The notes beneath the pieces were generated by a model that searched no databases, was not told the origin of the DNA, and worked only from the letters and a program-made list of their open reading frames with translations. Made by a program: the position numbers and the translations under genes. Positions 1 through 9,767 of a DNA stretch of 64,000 nt are shown here, one piece after another. This stretch comes from Camillea tinctor (taxonomy: Eukaryota > Ascomycota > Sordariomycetes > Xylariales > Xylariaceae), in the NCBI GenBank assembly GCA_022578605.1, contig MU394086.1, positions 333,929 to 397,928 on the forward strand, read 5' to 3'. Within the stretch, counting starts at the first letter, position 1. Each line of letters begins with the position of its first letter.

Positions 1-1
1 G

Positions 2-409
2 CTCGGGGGCCAGCAGCTTCAAGAGGGTATCGCGATCAATCAGTCTTTATCTAGTCTTAACCGCGCTATCACTGCTCTTGGGAAAGGTACCCAGATCTCT
101 TACGACACAGCCCTCATTCGTGCTCTTCGACCGGCACTCAGCCAAGGATGTCGGACGCTGATGCTTGTCATGGTATCGCCACTCAAGCGAGATGTATTAG
201 TATCACTACAAACGCTCGAAAAGGGATATGAAGCGACGAAAGCGCTCCTTGGTCCCGCAACGCGCACCTCAAAGGCTCCCACAACTCCAACAGCCTCTAC
301 GAGTAGGCCTCGGAGCAACATTTCATCGACAACTACTGGAAGCTCCTCTCTTCCAGCGAGAGGAGCGGCCAGAGGAGGCTCATCAGTTAGAGGCAAGACC
401 GGGAAGTAG
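2..409 (+). CDS. Kinesin-like motor protein, 3' end only (partial)
   Basis: The gene runs off the left edge; the frame is open from base 2 to the TAG at 407-409 (135 residues). The start of the fragment carries the kinesin helix after switch II (LQEGIAINQSLSSLNRAITAL, compare the family's LxExxxINKSLxxLxxVIxAL), then a degenerate form of the conserved DSKLTRLLQ..LGG stretch (TALIRALRPALSQGC), then TLMLVMVSP and a final helix (SLQTLEKGYEATKALL) corresponding to the family's ETLxTLxFAxRxxxI. After the motor a roughly 50-residue Ser/Thr/Pro/Arg-rich tail ends the protein. A motor so close to the C-terminus suggests a kinesin-14 (Kar3/KlpA-like, minus-end directed), but the lost SKLT residues could mean a non-canonical or inactive motor. 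The nucleotide-binding P-loop lies outside the window, so activity cannot be judged. Confidence 0.72.
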   Translation, partial: LGGQQLQEGIAINQSLSSLNRAITALGKGTQISYDTALIRALRPALSQGCRTLMLVMVSPLKRDVLVSLQTLEKGYEATKALLGPATRTSKAPTTPTASTSRPRSNISSTTTGSSSLPARGAARGGSSVRGKTGK

Positions 410-1018
410 CTGAATTAAGCACTGTCAATGCATTATTGAGCCTGTGATAATTTAGTAGTAAGTTAATGAAGTATACAAGGGATTACTCTCTTTTCTTCTT
501 CCCCTTTCCCCCGTTGCATATAAATATTATTGCACCATAGAACCGTATATAAATTTTCTTTCCAAATCATTTTTCCTTTGTATTCAAATGAGCTCAATAA
601 TAAAAGACATCCATTCGCTATATATTCACTTGAATCGATATTTGTGATGCCCATACTCTCTTATTAGTGAATACTCTATGCTAGTGACGAGATAATGATG
701 AAAACAATAATAGTTCCATTCACTCTACATTCACCTCAACCCTCCTCTAATATTCATATATATATACCCAGGTAGGTATATAAGATAGCTAATTACTTCC
801 ATTATAAATAATACATTTGACCTTGTTCTTTACAGGCGAGTAGTCATACACCCTAAAGGCATTAGAAACGAATATACACAACTAATCAGCCCCTTTTACC
901 TACCCAAACTACCACTCTCAAGGTGCGGTCGTCAAGAGTGTTAAATTTCAGCTCACGTAAATAGAGTAACTGAAGAATTTTTCTGTAATAGAAATAAACA
1001 CTACCCATAACTCCCTCC
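410..1018. other. Intergenic spacer, AT-rich
   Basis: The spacer separates the kinesin 3' end from the Gln-rich small gene. It contains AT-rich DNA with short TATATA runs near 750-785 and the CAGGTAGGTA motif type common in this window. I see no coding potential or RNA gene in it. Confidence 0.6.
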
Positions 1019-1459
1019 ATGTCGTCCCAGAATTCTTCCAACATGCCCTCCCGGGCTTCCAGCAGCGCTGGCAGTTACGAGACGGCCATGACATCCCAGT
1101 CCGAGCATCCACTCTATCCACCAGAGCGCCATACACCTCTCGTCGTGTGCGGAACGAACGTGAGACCAACTAGCGGTACTCAAAGACAGAATTGCTATCC
1201 CCCGGAGCAACACCCGCCCCTTGTTGTCTGCGGCACGAACACGCATGCTACCAGTAGTGGTAGCAGTACACGACCGGTACAGCAACAACAACCACAACAG
1301 CAGCAGCATCAGCAACAACAACCAGCCTCTGGTAGTGTTGCTGCTACTAGTGGAAACACCCAGGGCTTTAATCCTCCCACTGGGCCACGCAACATGGGCC
1401 AGGGCACTAGCAACTGGAATCGCCGCTCTCAGGGCCGCAGCAAGCGAAACCAGAAATGA
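1019..1459 (+). CDS. Gln-rich small protein with a duplicated YPPExHxPLVVCGTN motif
   Basis: Single-exon frame of 146 residues, family not recognised. A Ser-rich N-terminus is followed by two copies of a 15-residue motif, YPPERHTPLVVCGTN (residues about 38-52) and YPPEQHPPLVVCGTN (about 60-74). A polyglutamine/histidine stretch (about 88-101) and a Gly/Asn/Arg-rich basic C-terminus ending RRSQGRSKRNQK complete it. The two motif copies differ at eight codons synonymously but at only two residues, which supports real coding under selection on the protein. It has no signal peptide or membrane segment. The polyQ and basic tail suggest a disordered, perhaps nucleic-acid-associated protein, but this is inference. 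The start is the first in-frame ATG after an AT-rich leader. Confidence 0.55.
   Translation: MSSQNSSNMPSRASSSAGSYETAMTSQSEHPLYPPERHTPLVVCGTNVRPTSGTQRQNCYPPEQHPPLVVCGTNTHATSSGSSTRPVQQQQPQQQQHQQQQPASGSVAATSGNTQGFNPPTGPRNMGQGTSNWNRRSQGRSKRNQK
1280..1320 (+). repeat. CAR (Gln) trinucleotide repeat
   Basis: Imperfect CAA/CAG run encoding the polyglutamine stretch of the small Gln-rich protein. Such runs are length-polymorphic in fungi. Confidence 0.75.
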
Positions 1460-1917
1460 AGGTTGGTTGACTGCTGCAGATGAAGGGGATATATCTTTTT
1501 GCTAGATCTGGGTTAATCAAGAGGATAGGAAGATATTACCCCAACGCTAGTGATAGACATAGACGGCGACAGACTCGCACCTGGTATTCGGGCGCTGAGA
1601 GGAAGGACGAAGTTCTGTATTGCGTTGACTTTTTTCTAATTGAGTAATCCGTTTATCTCTCTCATTTTCCATTAATGGCAGTATGCTTAGAGCCTATCCT
1701 TTCTGTATTTCCTTTTATAGAAGCATGTTGCTGGAGATAGATCATGAGATACCACCTCCTCCCATCCCCCTTTCTAGGCTAATGGAAAGAATATTCAGCA
1801 GCGAATGTTTATTTTTATTTATTTTTTTGGTAGAGGGGAAAAGAGAGACAAGCAACTATCGATAAAGATTTTCAGTACCTAGGTAAATAATAAAATCCTA
1901 GATTAAACAATAACTAC
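1460..1917. other. Spacer between convergent genes
   Basis: It lies between the 3' ends of the Gln-rich gene (plus) and the P450 gene (minus). It holds AT-rich DNA, a T-rich tract near 1809-1830, and a TACCTAGGTAAATAA stretch near 1877. I see no gene. Confidence 0.6.
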
Positions 1918-3874
1918 CTAAACCCGTTGCCGCGGCTCAATGGTCATTGGCATGTCCCACTGGTATATGAACCACGCATTGTGGATCTTCCACTGATGAT
2001 CGGGGTTCACGAGTTTTATCTACCGGGCGTAGAAGGCAATTGCCATGGTAAGTAAACTTGAATATTTCCATTGTAAGGTAAGGATTCCGGAGAGGTTGGC
2101 TTACATCGTAGAGAGAGTACAAGGTCGCGAACAGCTTGTATATCTCGAGCTGGGCCATGTTACGACCTAAACACATCCGGTTTCCGCCACCAAAAGTCTA
2201 GAGAAAATTCCTTGCATTAGAACGTTGCCTTGGTATGCATATAAAAAACATTGGGGGAAAGGGGTAGGGCCGGGAGAAGCGCCAACTCACAAACTCAACA
2301 ACATCCTTCATCCGCCGCAGCCGGGCCGCGAACCCGTCCTCCGACTCATCATCTCTCTTCAGCCACCTCCCCGGATCGAACTCGTCCACATTCTCGCCAA
2401 ACACCTCAGCGTCGTGGTTCGTCACCGCAGGGTTAATCCCCACCTTCGTCCCAGCCGGCACCAACCGCCCATCCGGCAGCATCAGCCCGCCCTCGGGCAC
2501 CACGCGCTCCAGCACCATCGCCAGGCCGGGCAGATGCCGCATCGCCTCGCGGACCACCGCATCCAAGTACGGCAGCTTACTCGCGTCTCTCCACTGCGCG
2601 GGGAGGGGCAAGCGGGCAGCATCGAGCTCGGCCTGCAGGCGCGCGCGCGCAGCGGGCGCTTTGGACAGGAAGTACACGACCGCGCGCATGGTGGCGGACG
2701 TGGTGTCGCCGCCGGCGAGGATGTTGAGCATGAGCCAGTTGACGACCTGGGTGTCGTCGACGGCGAGGTCCGCGCCGCGCGCTGCGGAGTCCTCCTTGAT
2801 CGCGATGTACCGGTCGAGGTAGTGCGCCGCGCGGCCGGGCTTGTCGCCCCGGCGCGCGAGCTCCTGCTGGTACGCGCCGACGACGTCGAAGGTGTAGGCG
2901 ACGCCGGTGAGGGTGGGCTTGGGCCCGATGCGCACGAGCGGGTTCTTGTCGAGGAGGTAGTCGGCCCAGGGGATTTGGGAGATCTGGAAAGAAAGTGAGT
3001 TATTGAGCTTGGTTGGTTTATTAAGAGGCCCCCTTTTTGGAAACATTAGGGAGGTAAGGTAAGGGGTTGTTACGTACGGCGGCAAAGTAGTATAGGCCCT
3101 TGGTGGAGTCGGTGATCAGGTTGTCTACGTCTTTCTCCTGGTCGATGAACCCGTAGTGCCGGCCAAAGCTTATGTTCGCTGTGACGTCCCAGGCAACTTT
3201 GAAGAATCGTCAGTTTACCCCTTTTTCTATCAAACCGCGAACTATACAGGGGAAGACTCACAGTAGCCTAGCCACTCATCCATCGGACAGATATTAGACT
3301 TTGTCCCATTCGAAAATTTGTCCCCTAGCTTGGAGACGAACTTGTTTAGAGTCTCGTCGACAAGTGGCTCTACTTCTAAGACCTTGGTCATAGTCCATAG
3401 CCCGCGAATAGGCTTCATGAACTTGTTGTGCCAAGCAACGTCCTGAGTGTTGAAAAGGTTGGATATACGCTGGCCATGGATGAGGACATCGTTCGGTCTA
3501 TACATGTCAGACTATCACAGAAATCTTAGGTTAGTCAGGGGCTATTCTCGGGGGAAATGCGATATACTTACTTTGAGCCAATTGGTTTTCGTGGCATATA
3601 TAGTTCTAATCAAATTTGGGTCGGATATGCTGATGGTATTCGGTCCAATACGCACCGCTGTTCCGTACGTGCGATGCCATCTCAGATTTGTCTTGTCAAC
3701 CTGCCCCGATGCAGCAACAACAGAGCGCCAGATATCGGTATACTTAGCAACAAAGGGACCGGGAAAGTCTTTCAGCGGAGAGAACAGACTTTCGTACGAG
3801 ATCTTAAGCAGCACGAGAAGCGCAATAACACAGGCAATGTTTGCGCCGCTCAGCTCTGAGACAAGGGCTATCAT
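1918..3874 (-). CDS. Cytochrome P450 monooxygenase (six exons)
   Basis: Exons on the minus strand: 3572-3874, 3262-3511, 3078-3196, 2291-2983, 2105-2197, 1918-2019. They sum to 1560 nt, 519 residues, the usual length for a microsomal fungal P450. The N-terminus has a hydrophobic anchor (IACVIALLVLL) followed by a Pro-rich hinge (LKDFPGPF). The oxygen-activating I-helix reads AGGDTT (residues 314-319), the K-helix ExxR is EAMR (370-373), and the haem signature is FGGGNRMCLG with thiolate ligand Cys464. The C-terminus ends in an NAWFIYQWDMPMTIEPR-type segment, reached only after splicing the 85-nt last intron. All introns are GT-AG. The family resembles pisatin demethylase/benzoate hydroxylase-type P450s, but the substrate is unknown. 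Its neighbours give no pathway context, so a detoxification or orphan secondary-metabolism role is a guess. Confidence 0.93.
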
Positions 3875-4924
3875 TTTTTATGCCTTAACACGTTGGAACA
3901 TGCAGGGTACTTCGCAGTGTGTTCCCAACGGAGGAAAAGAAATCAGAGAATCACAATATAGGTCAACCTTTGGAACACAAAGTATACCTGATGTTAGACG
4001 AGGTGAGGAGAACGGCTGTGAAAGCCTGCTCTCGGTCCGAGGGGAGGGATTCGGTAATTAGAGAACCCCTAAGACCCTGCTCGACTCTCTATTTGATAAT
4101 GCACCTATCTGTAGCATCCCGCGTGCCAACACTCACATACTCAAGTCTTAGTTCACTACGACTAACATTAGAAAACGAAGGGGTGTGAGTGGCCGAGCAT
4201 TTTCAATACTACTACCTAAACGCTCGATGCGGAGATTGAACAGGCACAGGGAGAGGAGGGGGAGGATGGGGCGAGCAACCCACTTCAAGCAACCATTTCG
4301 CAACACCACTATAGGGGTTTAGAAGAGATGCAAGTCCCAGCAATCCGGGTCTACGATCCTTCGTGTCACGATCCTATGATCACAGTGCTAGTCTCACTTG
4401 ATAGCAAATCAAAACCTTTGATCGCACCGAGCCGCACCGTTTCAAGCGGCGCAGGGCGTATAAGAAAAAGGTCAAAGCAACATTAATCTCGCCCCCATAT
4501 TCCATCTGGTACTAACGAAAGCCCTATACCAATGAATCAAACAATCATCGATCGTCAAAGAACGTGAGGTTACAATGAAAGATTATTTTAGGACCGCCGA
4601 ACTACTCTACCGCCTTCTATCTTTTTATGTAGCCCCAAGTACAATCAACCGTCACCAGGACAGCCTATCCTCATTAAGCACAACAGGATGGATTACTCCT
4701 TTCACTCTTCGTTTACTCACATTTATAGGAATTCTTGTATTCGCAATAGTTGTCCTACAGTGAAGCTTCTAGAATAGATTTACTCAATTTCAACTCCAGT
4801 ATATTAATCTCTCAAGCGCTACAATCTTATCCGCCTGCTTTGAGAGTGCTGAAACATTTTAGGGACTGACTTGTTTATCGACTAGCGGATTATCATCATG
4901 AGCTGTCACTTACTGCTTAACAAC
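3875..4924. other. Intergenic region upstream of the P450
   Basis: It contains the P450 5' flank on the minus strand and a purine-rich tract (GGGAGAGGAGGGGGAGGATGGGG) near 4249-4272. The only possible gene is the weak 62-residue frame listed separately. Otherwise I see nothing. Confidence 0.5.
4575..4763 (+). CDS. Possible small tail-anchored protein
   Basis: Short 62-residue open frame with no recognised family. Its only notable property is a C-terminal hydrophobic stretch (PFTLRLLTFIGILVFAIVVL, residues about 41-60) that ends at the stop codon, as in tail-anchored membrane proteins. There is no independent support such as splice sites or duplicated motifs. It may be a chance frame. Confidence 0.2.
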   Translation: MKDYFRTAELLYRLLSFYVAPSTINRHQDSLSSLSTTGWITPFTLRLLTFIGILVFAIVVLQ

Positions 4925-6089
4925 CTAAGTACAGACAGAAGAGCTTTGCTCGCTGATGGCAAGAGATACGAACCGACCTAGCGGAGTAGAGCCATCCGCT
5001 TGCACTCCTTGTTCCTCCAAATCACGGTATATTTTCTCAATATAATCCCCAGCCGCTGACCGATGGAGGATAAGGGCAATAGCACGATGGAGGGCTAGCA
5101 GCCGAGGTGACGGAGGCTCGATAGTTCGTTTGGGGGTGAGGTAAAGCTCACGGGTGACAGGAAAGCCTGCTCCTTGAGCTAAAAATCCGTCGTCAAATGT
5201 TTTGATCGTGTAAGTATGATTTTTGCTAGGAACGGGTTCGAAGTACACTTTAAAATCACCAAATATCCGATGATGATTCATAGTAAGTGTAAGAGCGTTA
5301 CGTGGCCGGTCAATTTCATGGCCTTGAATAAGCTCTGCAACACCAACATCGAGCATGTTAAGGATCGCAAAGAAACCGTCCGAAGAAAAGGTACATACTA
5401 ATTCACCCCCCTGATTGACTTTCGTGAGGGAATGCGGTAGGATGTGGGCCACTTCTAGAAACTCAGGGTACCCATTCGAATCATTTCGTAGCAAATTCCC
5501 ATCATCGTCTCGAGCGCCGTCGGGATTATGACGTCTTTGCGCTTCGGCAAGGTCAAATTTCCGTGATATTACACAACGATGGCGATCACGAATAAGACAA
5601 TCCCTCCTCAGATCTGATAACCGGGATCCAGTTCCAACGTACTGTTGCCCGCCCTGTGCTTCTTGGCCTGCAGAATGAGAGGCCGGGGAAGGTTGCGGGG
5701 TCTTCTTGGTGGAAGCTTTCACTATGAGGTATCAGCAACCAAGTGGTGTAGCAGTTAAGTTGCGGCAAGGCTTTACCTGGCAAAAAAAAGTTATCAAAAA
5801 GATAGTCCCCAAAGTCGAAGAATTTAGAGCGGATGTTTTCGAAATTGACGAGCTCATCTCCATCAATCCGAAGATCGACGGCTTGGAAGAAAGCGCGCAA
5901 GAAGTAATCCCCGGATTCTTGAGAAAGCGAATACGTATAGGTGTAACGGATAAGCCGAGGACGGCTAAAATCTCCCTGAGGTAACCCGGTGTCGAAGTGC
6001 TCACAAATGCTATGAAGTCTACCGCTAGCATAGTCGCGCAGCTCCGTTTTTAAGGGTGGTTCTGGAGAAAAGTTGATGATAGATGCCAT
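4925..6089 (-). CDS. HNH-nuclease-domain protein (two exons)
   Basis: Exons 5777-6089 and 4925-5721 (1110 nt, 369 residues); the intron starts GTAAAG and ends CTCATAG. The central part fits the fungal HNH_2 type: RDRHRCVISRKFD (Cys154), then VAHILPHS (His197), then NALTLTMNHHRIFGDF (His254/255), the ββα-metal pattern expected of an HNH fold. The first 100 residues are a helical, charged fold I do not recognise, and a Ser/Gln/Gly linker (about 105-135) joins the halves. There is no signal peptide. Proteins of this architecture are widespread and multicopy in filamentous ascomycetes but lack a proven role. DNA cleavage is plausible from the domain, but substrate and purpose are unknown. Confidence 0.82.
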
Positions 6090-7767
6090 TTTGCCCTGAT
6101 CAGCTTCGAAAGAAAGATGTAGGTTTCAGATAAGCACGAACGTGAAGAAAGTGAATTTGCACTTGGAAAAGAAAGAATGCGAGGACAACGACAGCAAGCA
6201 CGTAAATATGTTTATTAGGTTGAGCGATGCCAGCTTATAATGATATGCGATGCTTTGCTTATTAGGGGCTGTTCGCGCTTGATAAGTAGGATTAAACTTA
6301 TGGCCAGTGCTTTTGGTGGAGTAATTCGGAACTTCTAGTTCTGTTTTTGTACAGGCCGGCAACCAAAAGCAGCCTCCAAGTGTGGAAGTTTGGGGATCCG
6401 AAAATGGAGTCTTCCATGTCAAACGCGGCCCATAAAATGGGCTGTTCCGCGTGATTCTCACCCCATCAAAACTGCGTACAATCGTTGAATCTGGTCATTT
6501 TCGAAGCCCTCATGTTGAAATCATAGCATATTCTAGTGTAATAAGGTCGTGCGAAATAACGGGATTTTAGGGGTACCAAATTCATCTTGTAGTCCCTTTT
6601 CGTTGTGTTGTGAATATGACTTATGGTCAAAAGAGGGGGTGTTCAATAACTTCAGCATAATTGGGAGAGAGTAGGAAGTCAGCTTTGGCTCCTACTAGGG
6701 CACCCTCGCCTCCCTGACCTCACTTAGTACTCAATAAATAGATGTATATCATTCAGCTTATATGCTCATCATATTGTCTCAGCTCAGGTATATAGCTAGT
6801 TAGCCAGTTGCAAAGTATCACCCATCAGGGATGAGACCATGGTTTAAATCGGAGCTGATATATCCAGATAGCTCTGATACGATATGTTCGATTATAAATA
6901 TGATTATCACTAGTCATTATTATCATTGAGTTCTGAATGCAAGCATTCCTTCAGTTATTCAACTTATCATTTTCTCGCATTTGTAACGTCTTAATAAACC
7001 CAAACTATAGTAGCCTAGGCTTCATACGAACGAGCGAATATTTCTCAAGCAAGGGGAAGATTGAGTCGTCATCAATATATGCCGTGTTCCGATCATAGGA
7101 TATAATAAGCTATGAGGGCATTCACTATTCTTAGGGGTATAGAAACCTACTGTTACGTCCCAGGCAAGGGGTTAACTATATAATACAGAATGAGGCCACA
7201 ATGACCACTCCGTCATTATGTGAACCTTTGGTCTCTTGGCATAATGGGTTACCCAACTCTTATTTGTAGCGCCTACTAGGATCCAAGTTCTGTATGTGGT
7301 GATAGCCGAAGTCTCGTACGCCCTGCACATGCTTACATATGAAGGGACGACCCTGGCTCCGGGGAGATACCGTCTGCTATTCTGGTACCAATCTGAAGAT
7401 CTATCAACTGTTTTACACTGGGGAAAACTTTGTCGACAAGGGTAAATTTCTTCTTGTTACTATGAACTGTGTCCGTGCTCATCGATAGGTAGTCATAATG
7501 CCAACCATGCTCATACGAATCACGACTCCGAACGAATGGGTTTGAATCATATAATATTCCGCTAAGGGCTCACATGGAAGTAAGGCTGTCCTCTGTTAAG
7601 TTGCATCAATGCGAAGTTTATATCAACCGTGGCGAACTTCTAGGAGAGTCAGGGGTTGTTCTTTATTTTTCTTTTATTTTGGACATTTAAGGGGGCTACT
7701 CAAGAACTTGATTTCTTCAGATTTCCATTACTCCTGAATAGCATACTTCACGTATTTCCCCTAGTTT
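6090..7767. other. Intergenic region with a dispersed-repeat copy
   Basis: The region separates the divergent HNH and rhodopsin-like genes. It is AT-rich with no convincing reading frame and contains repeat copy A at 7151-7288. The 5' flank of the rhodopsin-like gene (about 7290-7767) shows no obvious TATA box. Confidence 0.55.
7151..7288 (+). repeat. Dispersed repeat, copy A (TGTTACGTCC family)
   Basis: The stretch begins TGTTACGTCCCAGGCAAGGG and aligns along its length with 58051-58190 on the same strand, and with 9341-9453 on the opposite strand. Shared blocks include GTTACGTCC, CACAATGACC, a CCTTT block and a CCCAAC block. By eye identity is roughly 65-75 percent. It may be a degraded solo LTR, a terminal inverted repeat or a MITE end; no target-site duplication is evident. 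Confidence 0.7.
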
Positions 7768-9076
7768 ATGACGATCATGGCGGCCACTCTATCAGTATCA
7801 ACAGAATACCTGGCAGAGAGCACTTCACCTACAGTTCATGCAGTGATGTGGTTGTCAGCCGGACTAGCTCTAATCTTTGTGAGTCTTCGGACCTATGTGA
7901 GACTATACCTAAAGCGAGTTTTCGGATATGATGATGCTCTTGCTATTGTCGCAATGGTATGTCAAGCACTACAGAAACACACGTAAAAGATACTGATACA
8001 TACCTCGGACATAGCTAATATTGGTCGCATATTCTGCGGTCACCTCCGTAGCAGCGTCTAAGGGATTAGGTGCACACTTCGAACTCGTAGCGCAGAATCC
8101 CCAGAACCTTATCGATGTTGCTCTGCTCTGCGATATAGGAGAGGTACTTGCTATCATGGCCTGCACCTTGGGAAAGACCTCTTTCGCCGTCACGTTGTTA
8201 CGGATAGTCGTGCAAGAGTGGATAATACGGTTACTATGGTTTATAATCGCCACAATGAACTTGGTTAATACCCTTGCGGCAATATTTGTCTTTGCTCAGT
8301 GCGAGGATCCAAGGCATTTGTGGAATCCTTCCATACCGTCAGATTGCTGGCCGGTATATGTTTTTACTCAATTTTCCCTCTTCGTGGGGTGTAAGTGCCA
8401 CCTTCAGCCAGACGAAAAAAAGACATCATTGCCCCCCGGAACTTAGAACTAATATAGCTATCACTACAGCTTATTCGGGTGCACAAGACTTCGTGTTTGT
8501 GATTCTTGCTTGGATAGTGGTTTGGCGGTTGGAAATGAGGAAACAAGAACGGCTCGGTATTCTCTTGTCCATGAGCTTGGGGTTATTGTATGAACTCTCC
8601 CATATCAACAAAATTATCTCTATTTTTCTCACTGATACACCTATACACAGTGCTGGTGCGGCGTCTGTTGTGAAAACAACTTACCTAGTTGCCCTTTCAC
8701 AAAAGTCCGATTTCACCTGGGAGCTCGCTCCTTTGCTATGGTTGGTTTACTTCGAATAAACCCTCTTCACTACTATTTTCCGACTAACTCTTCCGATCGT
8801 TGTAGGTGGGCTGCGGTTGAAGACGCACTTACCATCATCGCCGCCTCGATACCCACACTTCGGCCCATCCTGCAAAAAATAGTTCCATCCTTCTCATCAC
8901 GACCAACCGATTACCAACTCAAGGACATCACGAAATCCACGGTTCTCGGATCGAGATTTAGGAAGATTGAGTCCAGCACTACGCTCAAAGTAGGATATAG
9001 TAAACAAAACTCTAACGAGGACGGCAGTGTCAAGAGTATATTGGAGCGGCAAGGAGAAGGTCAGAGTCGAGGTTGA
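7768..9076 (+). CDS. Rhodopsin-like seven-helix membrane protein, fungal SAT4/PTH11-related type (five exons)
   Basis: Exons 7768-7956, 8015-8390, 8470-8587, 8651-8740, 8806-9076 give 1044 nt and 347 residues. The predicted product has an extracellular N-terminus, then helix 1 (VMWLSAGLALIFVSLRTYVR) and the hallmark FGYDDALAIVAM. It continues with five more hydrophobic segments, the SLGLFAGAASVVKTTYL and DFTWELAPLLW motifs, then AALTIIAASIPTLRP-like residues and a hydrophilic tail of about 75 residues. These are the landmarks of the fungal 'rhodopsin domain, integral membrane protein' family (PF20684), related to PTH11-like receptors. Ligand and function are unknown. ATG 7777 is an alternative start. 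The gene lies between inverted repeat copies at 7151 and 9453. Confidence 0.88.
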
Positions 9077-9767
9077 ATGCCAATTCAAGTTTAAGTGTAT
9101 TGAAGATAGGGACAGACGCCCTTTGGTAATGGTGTACTCAAGTCAGTTATGAATGATGAACATACAGAAATTTGGCAAGAATTCCCATCACCACTACCAC
9201 CTTTAGCAAGATTTTTAATTGGTCTATTGGTCCTCTAACGTAGTTGAGTGTAAGCCAGCACCTAGATACTAAAGCTCTCTTATGGCGTGGTAAAAATGGA
9301 ATCTAGATGTGATCGCCACCAGCCTAGATGGTGAAAGACTGTGTCACATGTGGGTTGGGCAACCAATTACGGCAAACGAAAGGTTTCGCACAATGACCGC
9401 CTGGTCATTGTACCTCAATTCGATATTTGTTACCCCGTGGCTAGGACGTAACAGACCATTACATTAGACCGAATTTGGTGGGCCAGGAGATGGCACAGAT
9501 AGACAGAAAATAACCTCTCAATGTAATATTATAGCATTTCATATTAAATACTATGTAGTCGTAATAAGTATCTTGACCAGTATATGTATCGTCGTGCCCA
9601 AATATGTTTTGAACAAGAGCCCTGGTCTGTTTTTTCTCTACTCCAAGAATGCCCATGCTGTGTCCAGTCCTCTAATAATATCGATGCGAAGATATACGTA
9701 GTTCCATTATCTAGATTCAATCATCCCCCCTCTCATGTCTCTAAAATATTATGTTAGGTTATGTACT
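9077..9767. other. Spacer between convergent genes, with repeat copy C
   Basis: It separates the convergent rhodopsin-like and GH17 genes. It contains dispersed-repeat copy C (9341-9453, minus) and AT-rich DNA. No gene is seen. Confidence 0.6.
9341..9453 (-). repeat. Dispersed repeat, copy C (inverted)
   Basis: Read on the minus strand it begins TGTTACGTCCTAGCCACGGG and continues with the shared CAATGACC, GAAACCTTTCG and TTGCCCAAC blocks of copies A and B. It carries an intact palindrome, CAATGACC-AGGC-GGTCATTG (about 9390-9409), which is partly decayed in the other copies. Its TGTTACG end faces outward, opposite to copy A. Confidence 0.65.

Noticed and set aside
3447..4061. 204-residue plus-strand frame over P450 exons
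   Set aside because: It overlaps P450 exons 1 and 2 antisense; the minus-strand exon chain explains the region completely.
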